DNA of 64,000 bases, from assembly GCA_018136815.1 (NCBI GenBank), contig CM030937.1, positions 2,065,387-2,129,386 of the forward strand, read 5' to 3'. Positions 53,266 through 63,104 of this stretch are shown here, one piece after another; the stretch's first letter is position 1, and every line of letters begins with the position of its first letter. Under the pieces are notes generated by a model. That model saw only the letters and a list, made by a program, of their open reading frames with translations, had not been told where the DNA came from and searched no databases. The DNA is from Isochrysis galbana. Taxonomy: Eukaryota; Haptophyta; Isochrysidales; Isochrysidaceae. The position numbers and the translations under genes are program-made.

Positions 53266-53680
53266 CTTTCTTTGATTGAGATGTCCGTGGCTTGGGTGAG
53301 AATGCGGTGGTGCGCATGGTTGCTAGTCTCTGACGGCGGCGGGCAGGTGTATCCGAAACAAGTCTAAGGTTGTATTTCAATTGCACAAATCCAAGCGAGC
53401 GAGCGCAAGGAGCGACATGAGGACATGTGGATAGTGATTTCAACGAGATACGAGATATCGAAGCGCGATCCTGCCCGAATGAATCGAGTGACTAGCGTAA
53501 GAACACGTGTGTACTCCCACAAAGATAAAGTAAGCTCCATAATGTGCTCCTTGAACTGCACTGTGCTTTCACCCCACGAGTGTGCCATTGATTTGCGCAC
53601 TTACCACTACCCATAAGCGGCCTTTTGTTTTCAATCTTTACTTGGGGAGCTGAACCCGAATCGACACCTTCTAACAATTC

Positions 53681-54136
53681 TTACAATTCTTGGAGGTGGG
53701 GAATTAATTCCAAATTGACATCAGTTTTGATTGTACCCAGCAGAACGTCACGACTCATATCGAGGATTGTTTTCTCAGTGAATTTATTGCTCAAGAGAGT
53801 GTGTCTAATATAAACCAATGTGAATGGTTTATCAATCTCGCAAATGGAGTGTAAGGTGTCTTCAATTTTCGTATTGTGCTTGAAATTGAATACCTTGAAT
53901 AAGAACTTACATTCTTCAGTGTACGTAAACAAACTTAGGTCGGCCTGGGAGCCCCCAACCGGCGGCGGCGGACTGATGCTGTCCAATGCTTCCGCTATAA
54001 CCTGCATGGCAGTTTTAGATTTGGCATTTGGAAAGAGAGGTGTGATGAATTTTTTAAAGTTCTCGTCCATCTTTTTTTTGATCCATTCCAATCGCTTCAG
54101 TACTATATCAGCAGGCGCCCTTCCATTTGTAGACAT
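53681..54136 (-). CDS. AT-rich unknown protein, probably viral or mobile
   Basis: ATG at 54136, 151 aa, intact. It begins MSTNGRAPADIVLKRLEWIK, has a charged helix, a PPPPVGGSQADLSLF loop and the segment conserved in its inverted copy (EDTLHSICEIDKPFTLVYIR). The DNA is AT-rich with A/T-ending codons, unlike the flanking photolyase and JmjC genes. No family recognised. The N-terminal Met-Ser-Thr and lack of a membrane segment suggest a soluble protein. It resembles in style the ORFs at 18957-19286 and 59290-59622. Confidence 0.45.
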   Translation of the reverse strand: MSTNGRAPADIVLKRLEWIKKKMDENFKKFITPLFPNAKSKTAMQVIAEALDSISPPPPVGGSQADLSLFTYTEECKFLFKVFNFKHNTKIEDTLHSICEIDKPFTLVYIRHTLLSNKFTEKTILDMSRDVLLGTIKTDVNLELIPHLQEL

Positions 54137-54204
54137 GGTTGAGCACTGTGAGGTGGGTGTCTGCCTTTACTCAAATACTAGAAGATTTTTTTGTACCGGG
54201 AGCG

Positions 54205-54500
54205 TATTTGGAAACGAGGGGTACCAAACGAAGGCATACGACCTCGGGCGGGAATCACATTCCAGGAGCACTCCGGAGTCGAGGGGGCGGAGGGAGAGGT
54301 GGGGTCGACAAAGAGGAAGAGCAGGGGCGCAGGGACAGGGCGCAGGGGCAGGAGGGGTACCTGTGACGCGGCCGAGACTGGGGCCGCCCCCGCGCCTTCA
54401 CCCTCCCTCGCCCTCCCACCCCTAGGATTGGGACTCCCTCGTGGTGGCCCCGCATCGCGTATTTTGAAACGAGGGGTACCAAATGAAGGCAAACGACCTT
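54205..54500 (+). repeat. ~40-bp direct repeats bracketing ~215 bp (element A terminal motif)
   Basis: tatttggaaacgaggggtac then caaacgaaggcatacgacct (54205-54245) recurs at 54460-54500 with a few changes. Both resemble the element A terminal motif ggagaccaaatgaaggcaag. The enclosed GC-rich DNA has no gene. Confidence 0.65.
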
Positions 54501-54926
54501 AGTTGTCAACTTAGTTGTGTGGTGATATGGATGTGGTGCATCCGGTTCGTGTGGCTCTATGGACTTGGCTGGGGTTGTGGCTCGCGGGTGCCTGGGCTGG
54601 CGTGGCCTTGGCTGGAGAGTGCGGCATTTGCGTAGCGTGCAGCGTGCCTGTCAAATCCCTTGATCGGTCGGCGCGGCGGGATGGGGATGGCCGGAGTAGG
54701 GGGATGGGAGCGAGGCGCGCTCCATGACCCTATCGTTTACAACGATAGTTCCTTATACTTTCACGTAAACTGTAAACATGAAAGTAAATTCCCCGTGAGC
54801 GCACCCCCCCCCCCGTTTTCTCTCACCGTGTAATGAAGTAATGAACCCAAGCCCAAGCAATACACAAGCATTGATTGCAAGCACTCCGACGCAACGGCAA
54901 CGTCAAACAATACAGCACATCCGTTC
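54501..54926. other. Intergenic
   Basis: A palindromic ctatcgtttacaacgatag lies at 54730-54748, and tttacagtttacgtgaaagt-type words follow. 3' flank of the JmjC gene. Confidence 0.4.
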
Positions 54927-56278
54927 TCACTCCCACTCGGGTGGCTCCTCAAAATAACTTACATCGTCATCGTCGCTAGCCTCACCATCGGCTGCCTCCT
55001 TAGCACCAGCACACATGGTGGAAGCAGCCCTTTCTACCTCTACACGCTCTCGCATACTCGAAAGCCACTCGATGGCGGCGCCCCGTGCGCACTCGGCCCA
55101 CGGCACGCCGTGGACTACAGGAGGGCTGTCCATACCAATTTCTCCTTCGAGATCGAGTTCAGCCAGTCCCCATGCCGCAGCTGAGCAGCCACGCTCCGGT
55201 GGCGCCCCGGCAGTCCTTTTAGCCATGAGCGCCAAATCGGCGATTGCCCCCTGCACGTTGGATTCATCAACGAAATTACCTGCAATGGCGACTGATGGGC
55301 CGCCGTCTCCGTTTACCACGCGATGCGGCGCACCGCCGGGGACAAGCAGAATCTGGCCCGCATGTAGAGTGATATCTACACGCCGCGCGAAGCGGAGGCA
55401 CGGGTAATCGTCCGGGTTTGCATCCATTTCATCAAGGTTCGGGAATGAGGGTTCAAGCCGTGGGTTGTCCTCATCCCACGTCGGGCTCAAGCACCAAACG
55501 TCGTCGGGATGAAAGATAGTCCAACGTTTGCAACCTTCGAGCTGGCACCTGTGAGCATGAAAAGATCGAGCAGTGTGCAAGATGTGGCTGAGCAGAGGCG
55601 AGAATGCGCCAGGCTCATTTTGCTCATGTTGCAGGGGAAGGGCATTGGCTGCTCACGTCCAGGAGTGACTAGGCTCATTTTGCTCATGGCGCAGGGAAGG
55701 GCATAGGCTGCTCACATCCAAAAGTGACCTTTCCACTGATCGATGTGTAGGCTGGATCTTGTGCCCGGTGCGCCCACAAAAAGCGAAGGCCACGAATGAG
55801 AGAAGGCATGCCGCTCGCGCGTTCGGTGCAGCCAGTCATGTGAGAACCAGACGGGCACATTCAGCCGCTCCGTCAGCGTGGGCAGCTTGAGCGGGATGGA
55901 ACAGTCGTATAGGTAGAGCACCTCTCCTGCGCGCATCCGCTTCTCGAGTGCGGCGAGCGTGATCACCTGAGTGCCGGCAACGCTGACTCCAGCCGTCTGG
56001 CTTCCCCCCACATTGACTGCCGCCTGCTTGCTCGCCAGGTTCTCGGCGAGCCACGAGAGCGTCCACGGAGAAGGGTCCGTGATGCCGCTAACGCCTTCGA
56101 TGAGTAACGGAGAGAAGGAGCGGACGATCTGACGAGCCTCTCGGACTGAGAGCTGTGAGGCGAAGCGCCTTGCACACACAAACGGCTCGCGCCCACCCTC
56201 GCATGCTGCTTGCCGCCGCCTGCACTCCGCTGCACGCGAACGGACCTCAAGGAGGTATGCCTCTGAGACTGCGCCCAT
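54927..56278 (-). CDS. JmjC-domain 2-oxoglutarate/Fe(II) oxygenase
   Basis: Exons 56278-55716 and 55548-54927 with a 167-bp GT-AG intron (donor gtgagc, phase 2); 394 aa from MGAVSEAYLLEVRSRAAECR. The splice restores LHIDQWKGHFWMCQLEGCKRW, which contains the metal ligands H178 and D180; the third ligand is H263 in GGAPHRVVN, and K195 follows in EGCKRW. ITLHAGQILLVPGGAPHRVV is the second conserved strand. Single-domain JmjC proteins of this kind hydroxylate or demethylate proteins. The lack of chromatin-reader domains favours a protein hydroxylase (JMJD6/FIH-like) over a histone demethylase. The C-terminus is acidic (SDDDDVSYFEEPPEWE). Confidence 0.85.
55612..55730 (-). repeat. Tandem duplication of the JmjC 5' splice site
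   Basis: Two ~59-bp copies (55612-55670 and 55671-55730) of gctcattttgctcatg...gctgctcac. The copy nearer exon 1 contains the last bases of the exon and the donor in use; the other carries the same gtgagc within the intron. Confidence 0.8.
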
Positions 56279-56645
56279 GGGGGACGAGCGCCGCGGCGCA
56301 GCGGGATAGAGGGAGAGAGGGGGCAAAGGGGAAGGATGAAGGGAGAGAAAGGGGGAAGAACCTCACGTCTCGAGGCCGACGATCTGCCGCCGCCGTCGCA
56401 GTTTTTCGCGTCTCTTGTGTGGACTCAAGTGAGTTCTTTAGTATATGTGTAGGTTCTATTCCCATAGTGGCAACGTGGGGTGTTGTCGGGACACGTGTTC
56501 TCGCCGTTGCGCTAGCGCTATGTTCATGCCTATGATCTACACAATGTTGCTGACTATCACTGGGCCCCATAAGGGTGGGGCCAAACATGGTATCCCCGCC
56601 GAGAGGGGATCAGTCCCTTCTCGCGTGCGCCTCAGCGCACTCTCA
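56279..56645. other. 5' flank of the JmjC gene
   Basis: 56305-56360 is purine-rich on the plus strand. No gene. Confidence 0.4.
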
Positions 56646-57110
56646 CCCTACATGTGAAAAACAGAAAACCTGTTTTTCTGTGAAGACCAAAAACAAAAAC
56701 AGTGTTTTTCACCGTTTTTCTGAGCCTGGGGCCAGCTGCGCCGGCGCGCCGGTGTGTCTGCAACTCGCAGCTCGCAATGCTCGCTCGCTGCTCGCTAGGT
56801 ATAAGGTATATGTGTGTACATGGATGATATGGTTATGGTTATGGCTATGGCAAGTGCGGACGCCTCCATCTACACCCCCCCCCCCCCCCGCCCACCCCCC
56901 GCGCGCAAAATTCAAAATTTTATAATATCATTTTCTAACGTAAACACCATTTTCTAACGTAAACACCATTTTCTAACGTAAACACCATTTTCTAACGTAA
57001 ACACTGGCGGCCTGTTTTTTGGGCTGTTTTCGGCTGTTTTTCTGTACAACCCAAAAACAGCTGTTTTTACTGTTTTTCTTGAGCTTGTCGACTGTTTTTC
57101 ACATGTAGGA
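56646..57110. mobile_element. Non-coding element with 19-bp inverted ends and internal tandem repeats
   Basis: The left end ccctacatgtgaaaaacag (56646-56664) is inverted at 57092-57110 (18 of 19). Inside, tgtttttctg words are repeated in both orientations, and 56931-57003 holds four tandem copies of attttctaacgtaaacacc. No ORF. Confidence 0.6.
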
Positions 57111-57829
57111 CTCTCACCGAGCCTCTTCCTCTTCACCCAACACACGGTTGGAAATTGGGCCAACAACGAATTCGTTGTTGAACAAAATTCATTGTCACTG
57201 CCACCGACTACGCTCCGCGGAGCAACCATCGGGCCTCAATCACTGCACCGGGTCCAACAGTCTCTGTCATCACTGTCTCGCGAACTACTCGCAAATTTCC
57301 CTGGAACTCAGAACTCTGAGCCTCAACACCCCAAAACCATCTCTGCTGATTGACGGGGAGAACTGTCAACTTTCTCAGCAGTTCAATTATCACTTCACCG
57401 TGGATGAGGAGGAATCAACGCACACGGCACAGTGGTACTCTGGGGGTGGCCAACTCCTGGCGCGTGCCCAACCCCTGGCACAAGCGTCCTTCGTGGCCCA
57501 GTCTCCCCAGCCGCTTTGGGTACGGCTCAGGTGAGCCGGCGCCAGCTAGAGGCACCACCAGCGCCCACTCGGTCGCCATGGCGTCGCAGAACTCGCCCGC
57601 TGAGTCGCCGGGCCAGGCGCACGCGTCGGCACGCAACACTGACGAAAACGTCCTTCGAGACCAGGAGGGGCCAAGGGGGTCGCGCAGCGGGCGTCCCAGG
57701 CGACGGGCAAGCGGCCAAGGATCATACACAGACGGTGGGCGCGCCCCACCGTCGGAAGATACGAAGCAGCAGGCTCTGCATGCCATATGCTGCTGGTACC
57801 ATCCGCGCGCCGACCACTCGAAGCGCAAG
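57111..57829. other. Uncertain coding, element A side
   Basis: Open frames 57148-57537 and 57350-58012 lack ATG starts. The latter contains HAICCWYHPRADHSKRKTKA, which looks protein-like, but nothing is recognisable. Confidence 0.3.
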
Positions 57830-58800
57830 ACGAAGGCGCAATGGGCGAGCGCTTTTGGGATAGACAGGCAGCGCTTCACATACTCCCGCGCGCACAGATG
57901 CATGCTTGGGGTCCTTTCCCGTTCCAAAGCCATGGCTATCGACGCGCAATGGGGCGCCTTTGGGGTGGGGCGCTTTTTTTTTTTTGGACGCGGGGGTAAA
58001 CTATTGTTATAGTTTGAACTATGGAGCGTGCCGCGACCGCTCCCGAGCCCCAGGCGACCCTCGCCACCGCGCCCCACCTGGGACGCCCCACGCCGCCCGA
58101 GGCGGCTCGTGAGAAAGCCCTCTCAGAGCCCATCCAACCCATCCAAACCACACCCGTGCAAGCGCGCGGGGTGGCGAGCACTGACACCGAACAGGTTGCC
58201 ACCATGGCTCTGCGCATCATGCAGGGGGTCTTTGAGACCCCCTCCTACAGTAAGAAAGCTTCCCACCCCAAGAGCACCTCATGTGGGAGGGTAGCTCAGC
58301 TGCCCTCCCCATGGTGGAAACCTCTACCATCAGTGCACCCAACATGGGAGGGCACTTCACAACCATCAACCCCATACGGAGAGCACCCCATGCCTCTGTT
58401 TTCCAACTTGTTGACACAATGCTCGTCTTCACCCCACTCTTGTGGGCCACTAGTACCAATCACTCAGTGCCCTGCCTTGGGCCCTCTTTCAACACTAGAC
58501 TCCCTCTCCCACTCCCCCTTCACACTTCAACCAACCCAAACAGCACGAATCCCCCCGCCCTCTGTTCAAAGCACCAAAAATTTCGATTCAAGACACATGT
58601 TGATACACTTTTCGTTTTCACCCCACGCTTGTGGGCCACAAGTACCTACAACTCAGTGCCCTGCCTTGGGCCCTCTTTCAACACTTCACTTCATCTCCCA
58701 CTCCCTCATCCCACTACAACCAACCCAAGAAGCACAAACCCCCTCGCCCTCGGTTTCAAACACCAAAAATTTCGACTCAAGACCAGAGGGAGGACATGTC
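57830..58800 (+). mobile_element. Element A 5' part with gag-like ORF
   Basis: 57890-57970 matches 20420-20550. A perfect small palindrome (aaactattgttatagttt, 57998-58015) precedes the ATG at 58021 and also precedes the homologous dead ORF at 22320. The ORF (to 59025, 334 aa) is Pro/Thr/Ser-rich: HLGRPTPPEAAREKA, then two ~175-bp DNA repeats (58420-58590 and 58600-58770). From about 58800 it runs into the shared 320-bp block, so the real end is uncertain. Confidence 0.55.
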
Positions 58801-59125
58801 TTGAGGCGGCGTCGCTGCCCATGCCTAGCGCAAGGGTATAGCGCCCCCACTCAAACATCTCCTTCCCCAAAGCTCCTCTTTGAGGAGTTGCTCCTCACCC
58901 TCCCATTAGGCCCCCTTGCCTGCGAGACCAGAACAGGATCCTGGCGTGGGGGGCTGTTTGAGTGTGGAGGGAGGGGTGCTCCGGCTAGCGCAGGTAGTAA
59001 GCTAGTGAAGAGCTGGGTGGCATAAGGGGGAAGGGTGCTTGCGCTCGCCGCGGCAGGGAGTCCTGTCTTGTGTGCGCGCTAGTCCCGTTCCTTTGCCGCG
59101 CCGCGACCCATAAAAATTTGTTAAA
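58795..59125 (+). repeat. 320-bp element A block, inverted copy at 35300-35640
   Basis: Extended match to the reverse complement of 35300-35640, including ggatcctggcgtggggggct (here) and the AT-rich border ctttgccgcgccgcgaccca. Identity ~85 % by eye. Confidence 0.85.
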
Positions 59126-59132
59126 AATTAAA

Positions 59133-59286
59133 TTTTTTTTTGGACGCGGGACGCGCGCGCTTCCTCCGGGTACAGAGAGGCCCCCCTCCTCCGCTCCCCG
59201 CCACCGCGTCCGGCGTCTGCGTTGGGATTCATCCTTGCCATCGTCTCAGACGCCAACCGCTACATGTACGGGGCAGGCGCCGACCT
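59133..59286 (+). repeat. Element A block shared with 20555-20705
   Basis: Begins after a T-run (tttttttt then ggacgcggga) and matches the other copy almost base for base up to gcaggcgccgacct, where the two copies diverge abruptly. Encodes GFILAIVSDANRYMYGAGAD. Confidence 0.85.
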
Positions 59287-59622
59287 ACCGTAACCCATAT
59301 CGAGAACTACGTACTTACCAAACCTGAAGTTAGCAATCACTTAAAAAAACATCTGCGAGAATTCAAGGAAAGATACGACAAAGCCTTAGAAGACTACTGC
59401 CCGGTATTCAATAAAAAGAAGCTGCTATCACTACGTAGCAATAACACAAAACTATACGAACTGCAACGGAAGCTAGAATTGTTCATTGAGATCGCCAGTG
59501 AGTACTCTCAAGAATATGCCGGCAAATTTATTCGTGACATTCATAATTTAAACGAAGAATATCATGACGTAGTCGAGGAAGCTTACAAGGTAATAATGAG
59601 TAAACAGGGAAACACCTCTTGA
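59287..59622 (+). pseudogene. AT-rich coiled-coil gene fragment fused to element A
   Basis: Composition switches from GC- to AT-rich exactly at the divergence point 59287. The 110-codon frame (HIENYVLTKPEVSNHLKKHL, REFKERYDKALEDYC, IASEYSQEYAGKFIRDIHNL) is a charged coiled coil with no start codon, ending at a TGA at 59620. A 5'-truncated gene, in style like 18957-19286. Confidence 0.5.
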
Positions 59623-59639
59623 AGGGCGTGTCTCCGCGA

Positions 59640-60170
59640 AAGAGCGGACGAGACGCCCCCCCCGGAGAGCAACCTTGCTCGTCAGATATTTTTGGGGGCG
59701 GGCGCGCGGAGAGAGAGGCGCGACCGTCGTCCCTTGGGTCGGCTATGAGAGCTACGAGCGGCTCGTGCCCAACGGCCGCGTCAACAAATACAAAAAAGCT
59801 CGGCCCTAGGACATCGGGCCAAGCTCCCCTCGATAAAAAGAAAACGCGCGCACTTCCAGCTGCCTCCTCGTCACGCATGTCGTCGTCGGCGGGGCGCCCC
59901 TGCTGACGGAGGCGGAGGTAGCACAACGCCTCCGCCCAGCTGCTCGCGGCCGAGGTGGCCGCCGTCGGCTTCCGCCTACCACAATGAATCCTTGTCGAAA
60001 GAGGCCCTTTCGGGGCGCGCCCTCATGCCGAGCCAAGGCGACGCCGTTCTCGTCGCGTACGTGGTGCTCCTGGGCCTCTCCTTCGGGGTGCTCGCGGGGG
60101 GGCTCATGGTAGGGTGAGACTGGAAGAAACCGGAGGGAAAGGAGACCAAATGAAGGCAAGCCGCCTGAAA
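59640..60170 (+). mobile_element. Element A 3' part with small membrane-protein ORF and terminal motif
   Basis: A frame ending at 59809 reads GATVVPWVGYESYERLVPNG then RVNKYKKARP; the aatacaaaaaagctcgg part matches 20150-20195. At 59985-60116 NESLSKEALSGRALMPSQGD followed by a ~22-residue hydrophobic helix duplicates the peptide of 3112-3306. The terminal motif ggagaccaaatgaaggcaag is at about 60139-60158. Confidence 0.6.
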
Positions 60171-61229
60171 CTGGGGCGCGGCGACGGAGAGGGAGTCGCG
60201 CGGGAAAAACTAAAAACGGAACATACATACGAGGAGGGAGAGTACAAGGCCCCCCCTTAACCCGCAACAAAAGGTAGCAAGAAAGAGATCGGTAAAAAGT
60301 AAAAAGCAGGAGAACAAAGGAAAGAAAGAAAAAAGAAGAGTGAAAGAAAGAAAAAGAAGAGAAAAACTAGAGTATATATATAGGGTGGTTCAACCCACCG
60401 CCTCCACCAACCATTTGCTCTGGGGAAGTGAGTTTGAGTCCGGAGCGCGCTCTGCAGTTCGAGCCCCGCTCCTCTCCCCTCCTCCTCTCCGCTCTTCTTC
60501 TACCGTTAAAATCTGCCCTCCATCGCCTTGCCAAGACGCACTTACTCCGCCTTCCTGGCCAGCAGTTCTTTCCGCCCTGGCGTCCTGCTTGTCTCTAAAT
60601 CGGTTACACCGCATTAAGACCAAGCTTAGAGGGGAAACTCCCAGTCCAGTTCCGTTACCGCAAAAAATCTCATTATCGTTATATCTCTTCGGTTTTCGGG
60701 CCATCTCGTAAGTCAGGCCATCTCGTTACAATCCAAGCCCTACGGCTCCTTCCAACATAATGCTCAGGGCAATATTCAGCCGACAGATACCCGGGAGGCT
60801 GCATCCATGTGCTACCACACCCAGAGGAAAGATCTAATATCTAATCACCAATATTGGCAATAATAACACCGCGGTCCCCCGCCTAACAAGTGAACAAAAT
60901 ACGTTCCGGTGCCCCTATCATTGGACACTTGCGGACGGACGCGAGAAAACACACCAACTTTCACAGTCCTCACGTTCTCCGGCTGCCCTGCGCGAGCACG
61001 CACGCCCGTGGTATGTAGCTAGCCTACTAAGGCGCCGACACCGCCAAGCACATTCTCGAATGCACTCATGAGATTCGGTCCTCAGGAAGTATGTGGAGAG
61101 CAACTTCATCTTGCTAAAGCGACTCGGGCAAACGGAGACTGACAAGTCGACATTTCTTTGCGCCGACCCAAATGCATCCGGTTTACTACCTAGCTGTAAA
61201 ACACCGTCGCTTTGGCACCATACACATAC
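60171..61229. other. Intergenic
   Basis: A-rich 60270-60365, then a TATA-like tatatatata (60373-60382) with no ORF after it that I recognise. 3' flank of the CEP83-like gene. Confidence 0.4.
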
Positions 61230-63104
61230 TCATATCGAAGCGAGCAAGTGCTTCTTGATCTGAGCAATCTCTGCCTGCACCGCCTCTTCATCTCGGACGA
61301 GGCCCTCATAGTCAGACTGTGAGACTGGTGCGTTCGCAGCTAGAGAAGGGTCGAACGATTTGAATTCGCTAGTAGATATGCCAGCAGGCACTCCGTATCG
61401 AATCCTGAGGTGCTCCAGTTCGCTGCGTAAGGAGTTGACTTGTCGCGCACGAGCTGACTCAGCTTGACGTAGTTGCTGGCGCTCCTTGGCCCACGCGCGC
61501 TTTGCCGCCTTCACCTTGGCAACCAGCGCCATCTGCGTTGCGCCCGCCTCCGCCCGCACGCGTGCATGTTCACGCGTAGCGACCTCGAGCTGCATGGCGA
61601 GCTTGTCGTGCCGGGCAGCTGCGTCGGCCTCGCGCTCCTGCAACGAGACCATACGTGCGGTAGCGCTGGCAAGCTCCTTCCGCACTGCGGTGAGCTCGGC
61701 AGTCGCGGCATGGTGCCGACCGTCTGCCTCATCGAATCGGCGCCGATGTCGTGAGGACTCATCCACGGCGCTCTCCTTAGCCAGCACTGCGCCGTGTAGC
61801 TCCGCTTTTAGAGAGGCAATCTCGCCCTGTGCTGCTTGGAGCCTATCTCGTTCAACCGCCGCCGCCGCCGCCGCATCCGAGTGAGCCTTGGCGAGATCCT
61901 CTTGAAGGTCCGCGCGCTCGGCCTCGAGCCGCCTTATCCGCGTCGCCGCATCATCGCGCGCGCGGGTCAGCTCAAGCGACGCCTCGCGCTGCGCATTCAT
62001 GAGCTGGACACTGACCTCGTCGCGGGAGCGCTGCAACACCTCTTCTCGTCTACCCGCTTCTGCGTGACGCCGCTCCATCTCAAGCTTGAGCTTCTCGAGC
62101 TCGCGCGAGACGTCGGCGGCGCGGGAGGCATTGGCCGCCTGCTCTGACATCAGTGCGTGCTGCGCGTCGTCGACGGCAGCGCGTAGTGAGCGCATGTCTG
62201 CCTCCTGCCGCAGATTTGTCTCATGCAAGCGCTCGTTGGCGGACGAGGCGGTCTCAAGCTCGCCAGTGAGATGAGAGATGCGCCGCTCGAGAGACTCACG
62301 CTCCGCCTGAGCCAGCCGGGCGTTGGCACGATCTTCGCCCTCTCGCCGGGCCTGAGAAGCCGCCAGCGCGTCTCGTGCGCTCCGGAGGGCGTCGCTCTCC
62401 GCCCTTAAGTCGTCCACCTCCTCGAGCAGCCTCTCCACGCGCGCATTGAGATCCTTGTTCTCGCGCTGCAGCTTGCGCATGCGCTCCAGAGGCTCACCAC
62501 GGCTCGACTCCTCGACCAGCGCCATATCCAGCTTCGCCCGCATTTCGGCGACCACTGTTTCGTGACGCGACTCCGCCTCACGCAGCGCGGCCGAGTGCTC
62601 AAGCTCGAGTGTCTCGTGCGCCGCACGGTGCTTCTCTGCCTCGCGGCGCGCCGAGGTCGCCTCAGCGCGCACGGCCTGGAGGCCGGCCTCGAGTTCGGCG
62701 ACACGCGCTCGCCACGGTCTGGCTGCCTCCTCGACAATGCGTAGCCGCATCGCCTCGAGCTCCGCCGGCGGGATGAGCTGCTCTCTCATTGTCTCAAACT
62801 CCCTTGCTGCCGTGTCGAGCTGCGCTGCCCACCTCTCCCTCTGTTCGGCATGCTCTGCTTGCTGGGCCGCGTTGTGGCGCTCGGATTCTTCCAGCTTGGC
62901 GTGCAGCGCGTCGTGCTCCTTCTTCAGTTTCAGAGCCTCGGCGGAGAGAGCCTCCCACTGCTCCTGGAAGCCAGACCTCTCTGATGAAACCGACGACTGC
63001 ATGTGGGCAACCATCGCCTTGAGGGCGTCCACCTCCTTCTCGAGGCGGACGTTCTCGACGAGCGCGGCGGAGTACTCCTCGTCTGACGCCAGGTGTGACG
63101 CCAT
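61230..63104 (-). CDS. CEP83/CCDC41-like centriolar coiled-coil protein
   Basis: Single exon, 624 aa from MASHLASDEEYSAALVENVR. Almost the whole protein is heptad coiled coil (Glu/Arg/Ala/Leu-rich). The segment QLIPPAELEAMRLRIVEEAA (~110-130), followed by RARVAELEAGLQAVRAEATS and EKHRAAHETLELEHSAALRE, matches the N-terminal CEP83 pattern (tPqeLE.lR..iq.E.e.p...r...Le.Ev..yR). The C-terminus (IRYGVPAGISTS...KKHLLASI) is less helical. CEP83 is a distal-appendage protein that docks the mother centriole or basal body to the membrane for cilium formation; here it implies a flagellated cell. A generic coiled-coil protein is the alternative. The 5' flank is a CT tract on the coding strand. Confidence 0.65.
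   Translation of the reverse strand: MASHLASDEEYSAALVENVRLEKEVDALKAMVAHMQSSVSSERSGFQEQWEALSAEALKLKKEHDALHAKLEESERHNAAQQAEHAEQRERWAAQLDTAAREFETMREQLIPPAELEAMRLRIVEEAARPWRARVAELEAGLQAVRAEATSARREAEKHRAAHETLELEHSAALREAESRHETVVAEMRAKLDMALVEESSRGEPLERMRKLQRENKDLNARVERLLEEVDDLRAESDALRSARDALAASQARREGEDRANARLAQAERESLERRISHLTGELETASSANERLHETNLRQEADMRSLRAAVDDAQHALMSEQAANASRAADVSRELEKLKLEMERRHAEAGRREEVLQRSRDEVSVQLMNAQREASLELTRARDDAATRIRRLEAERADLQEDLAKAHSDAAAAAAVERDRLQAAQGEIASLKAELHGAVLAKESAVDESSRHRRRFDEADGRHHAATAELTAVRKELASATARMVSLQEREADAAARHDKLAMQLEVATREHARVRAEAGATQMALVAKVKAAKRAWAKERQQLRQAESARARQVNSLRSELEHLRIRYGVPAGISTSEFKSFDPSLAANAPVSQSDYEGLVRDEEAVQAEIAQIKKHLLASI

Noticed and set aside
57148-57537. 129-codon ORF with CHCHRLRSAEQ
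   Set aside because: No ATG, no family, and overlapping ORFs on the other strand; left as uncertain.
60373-60480. Possible tRNA or Pol III gene after tatatatata
   Set aside because: A gttcgag B-box-like word exists but no cloverleaf can be drawn.
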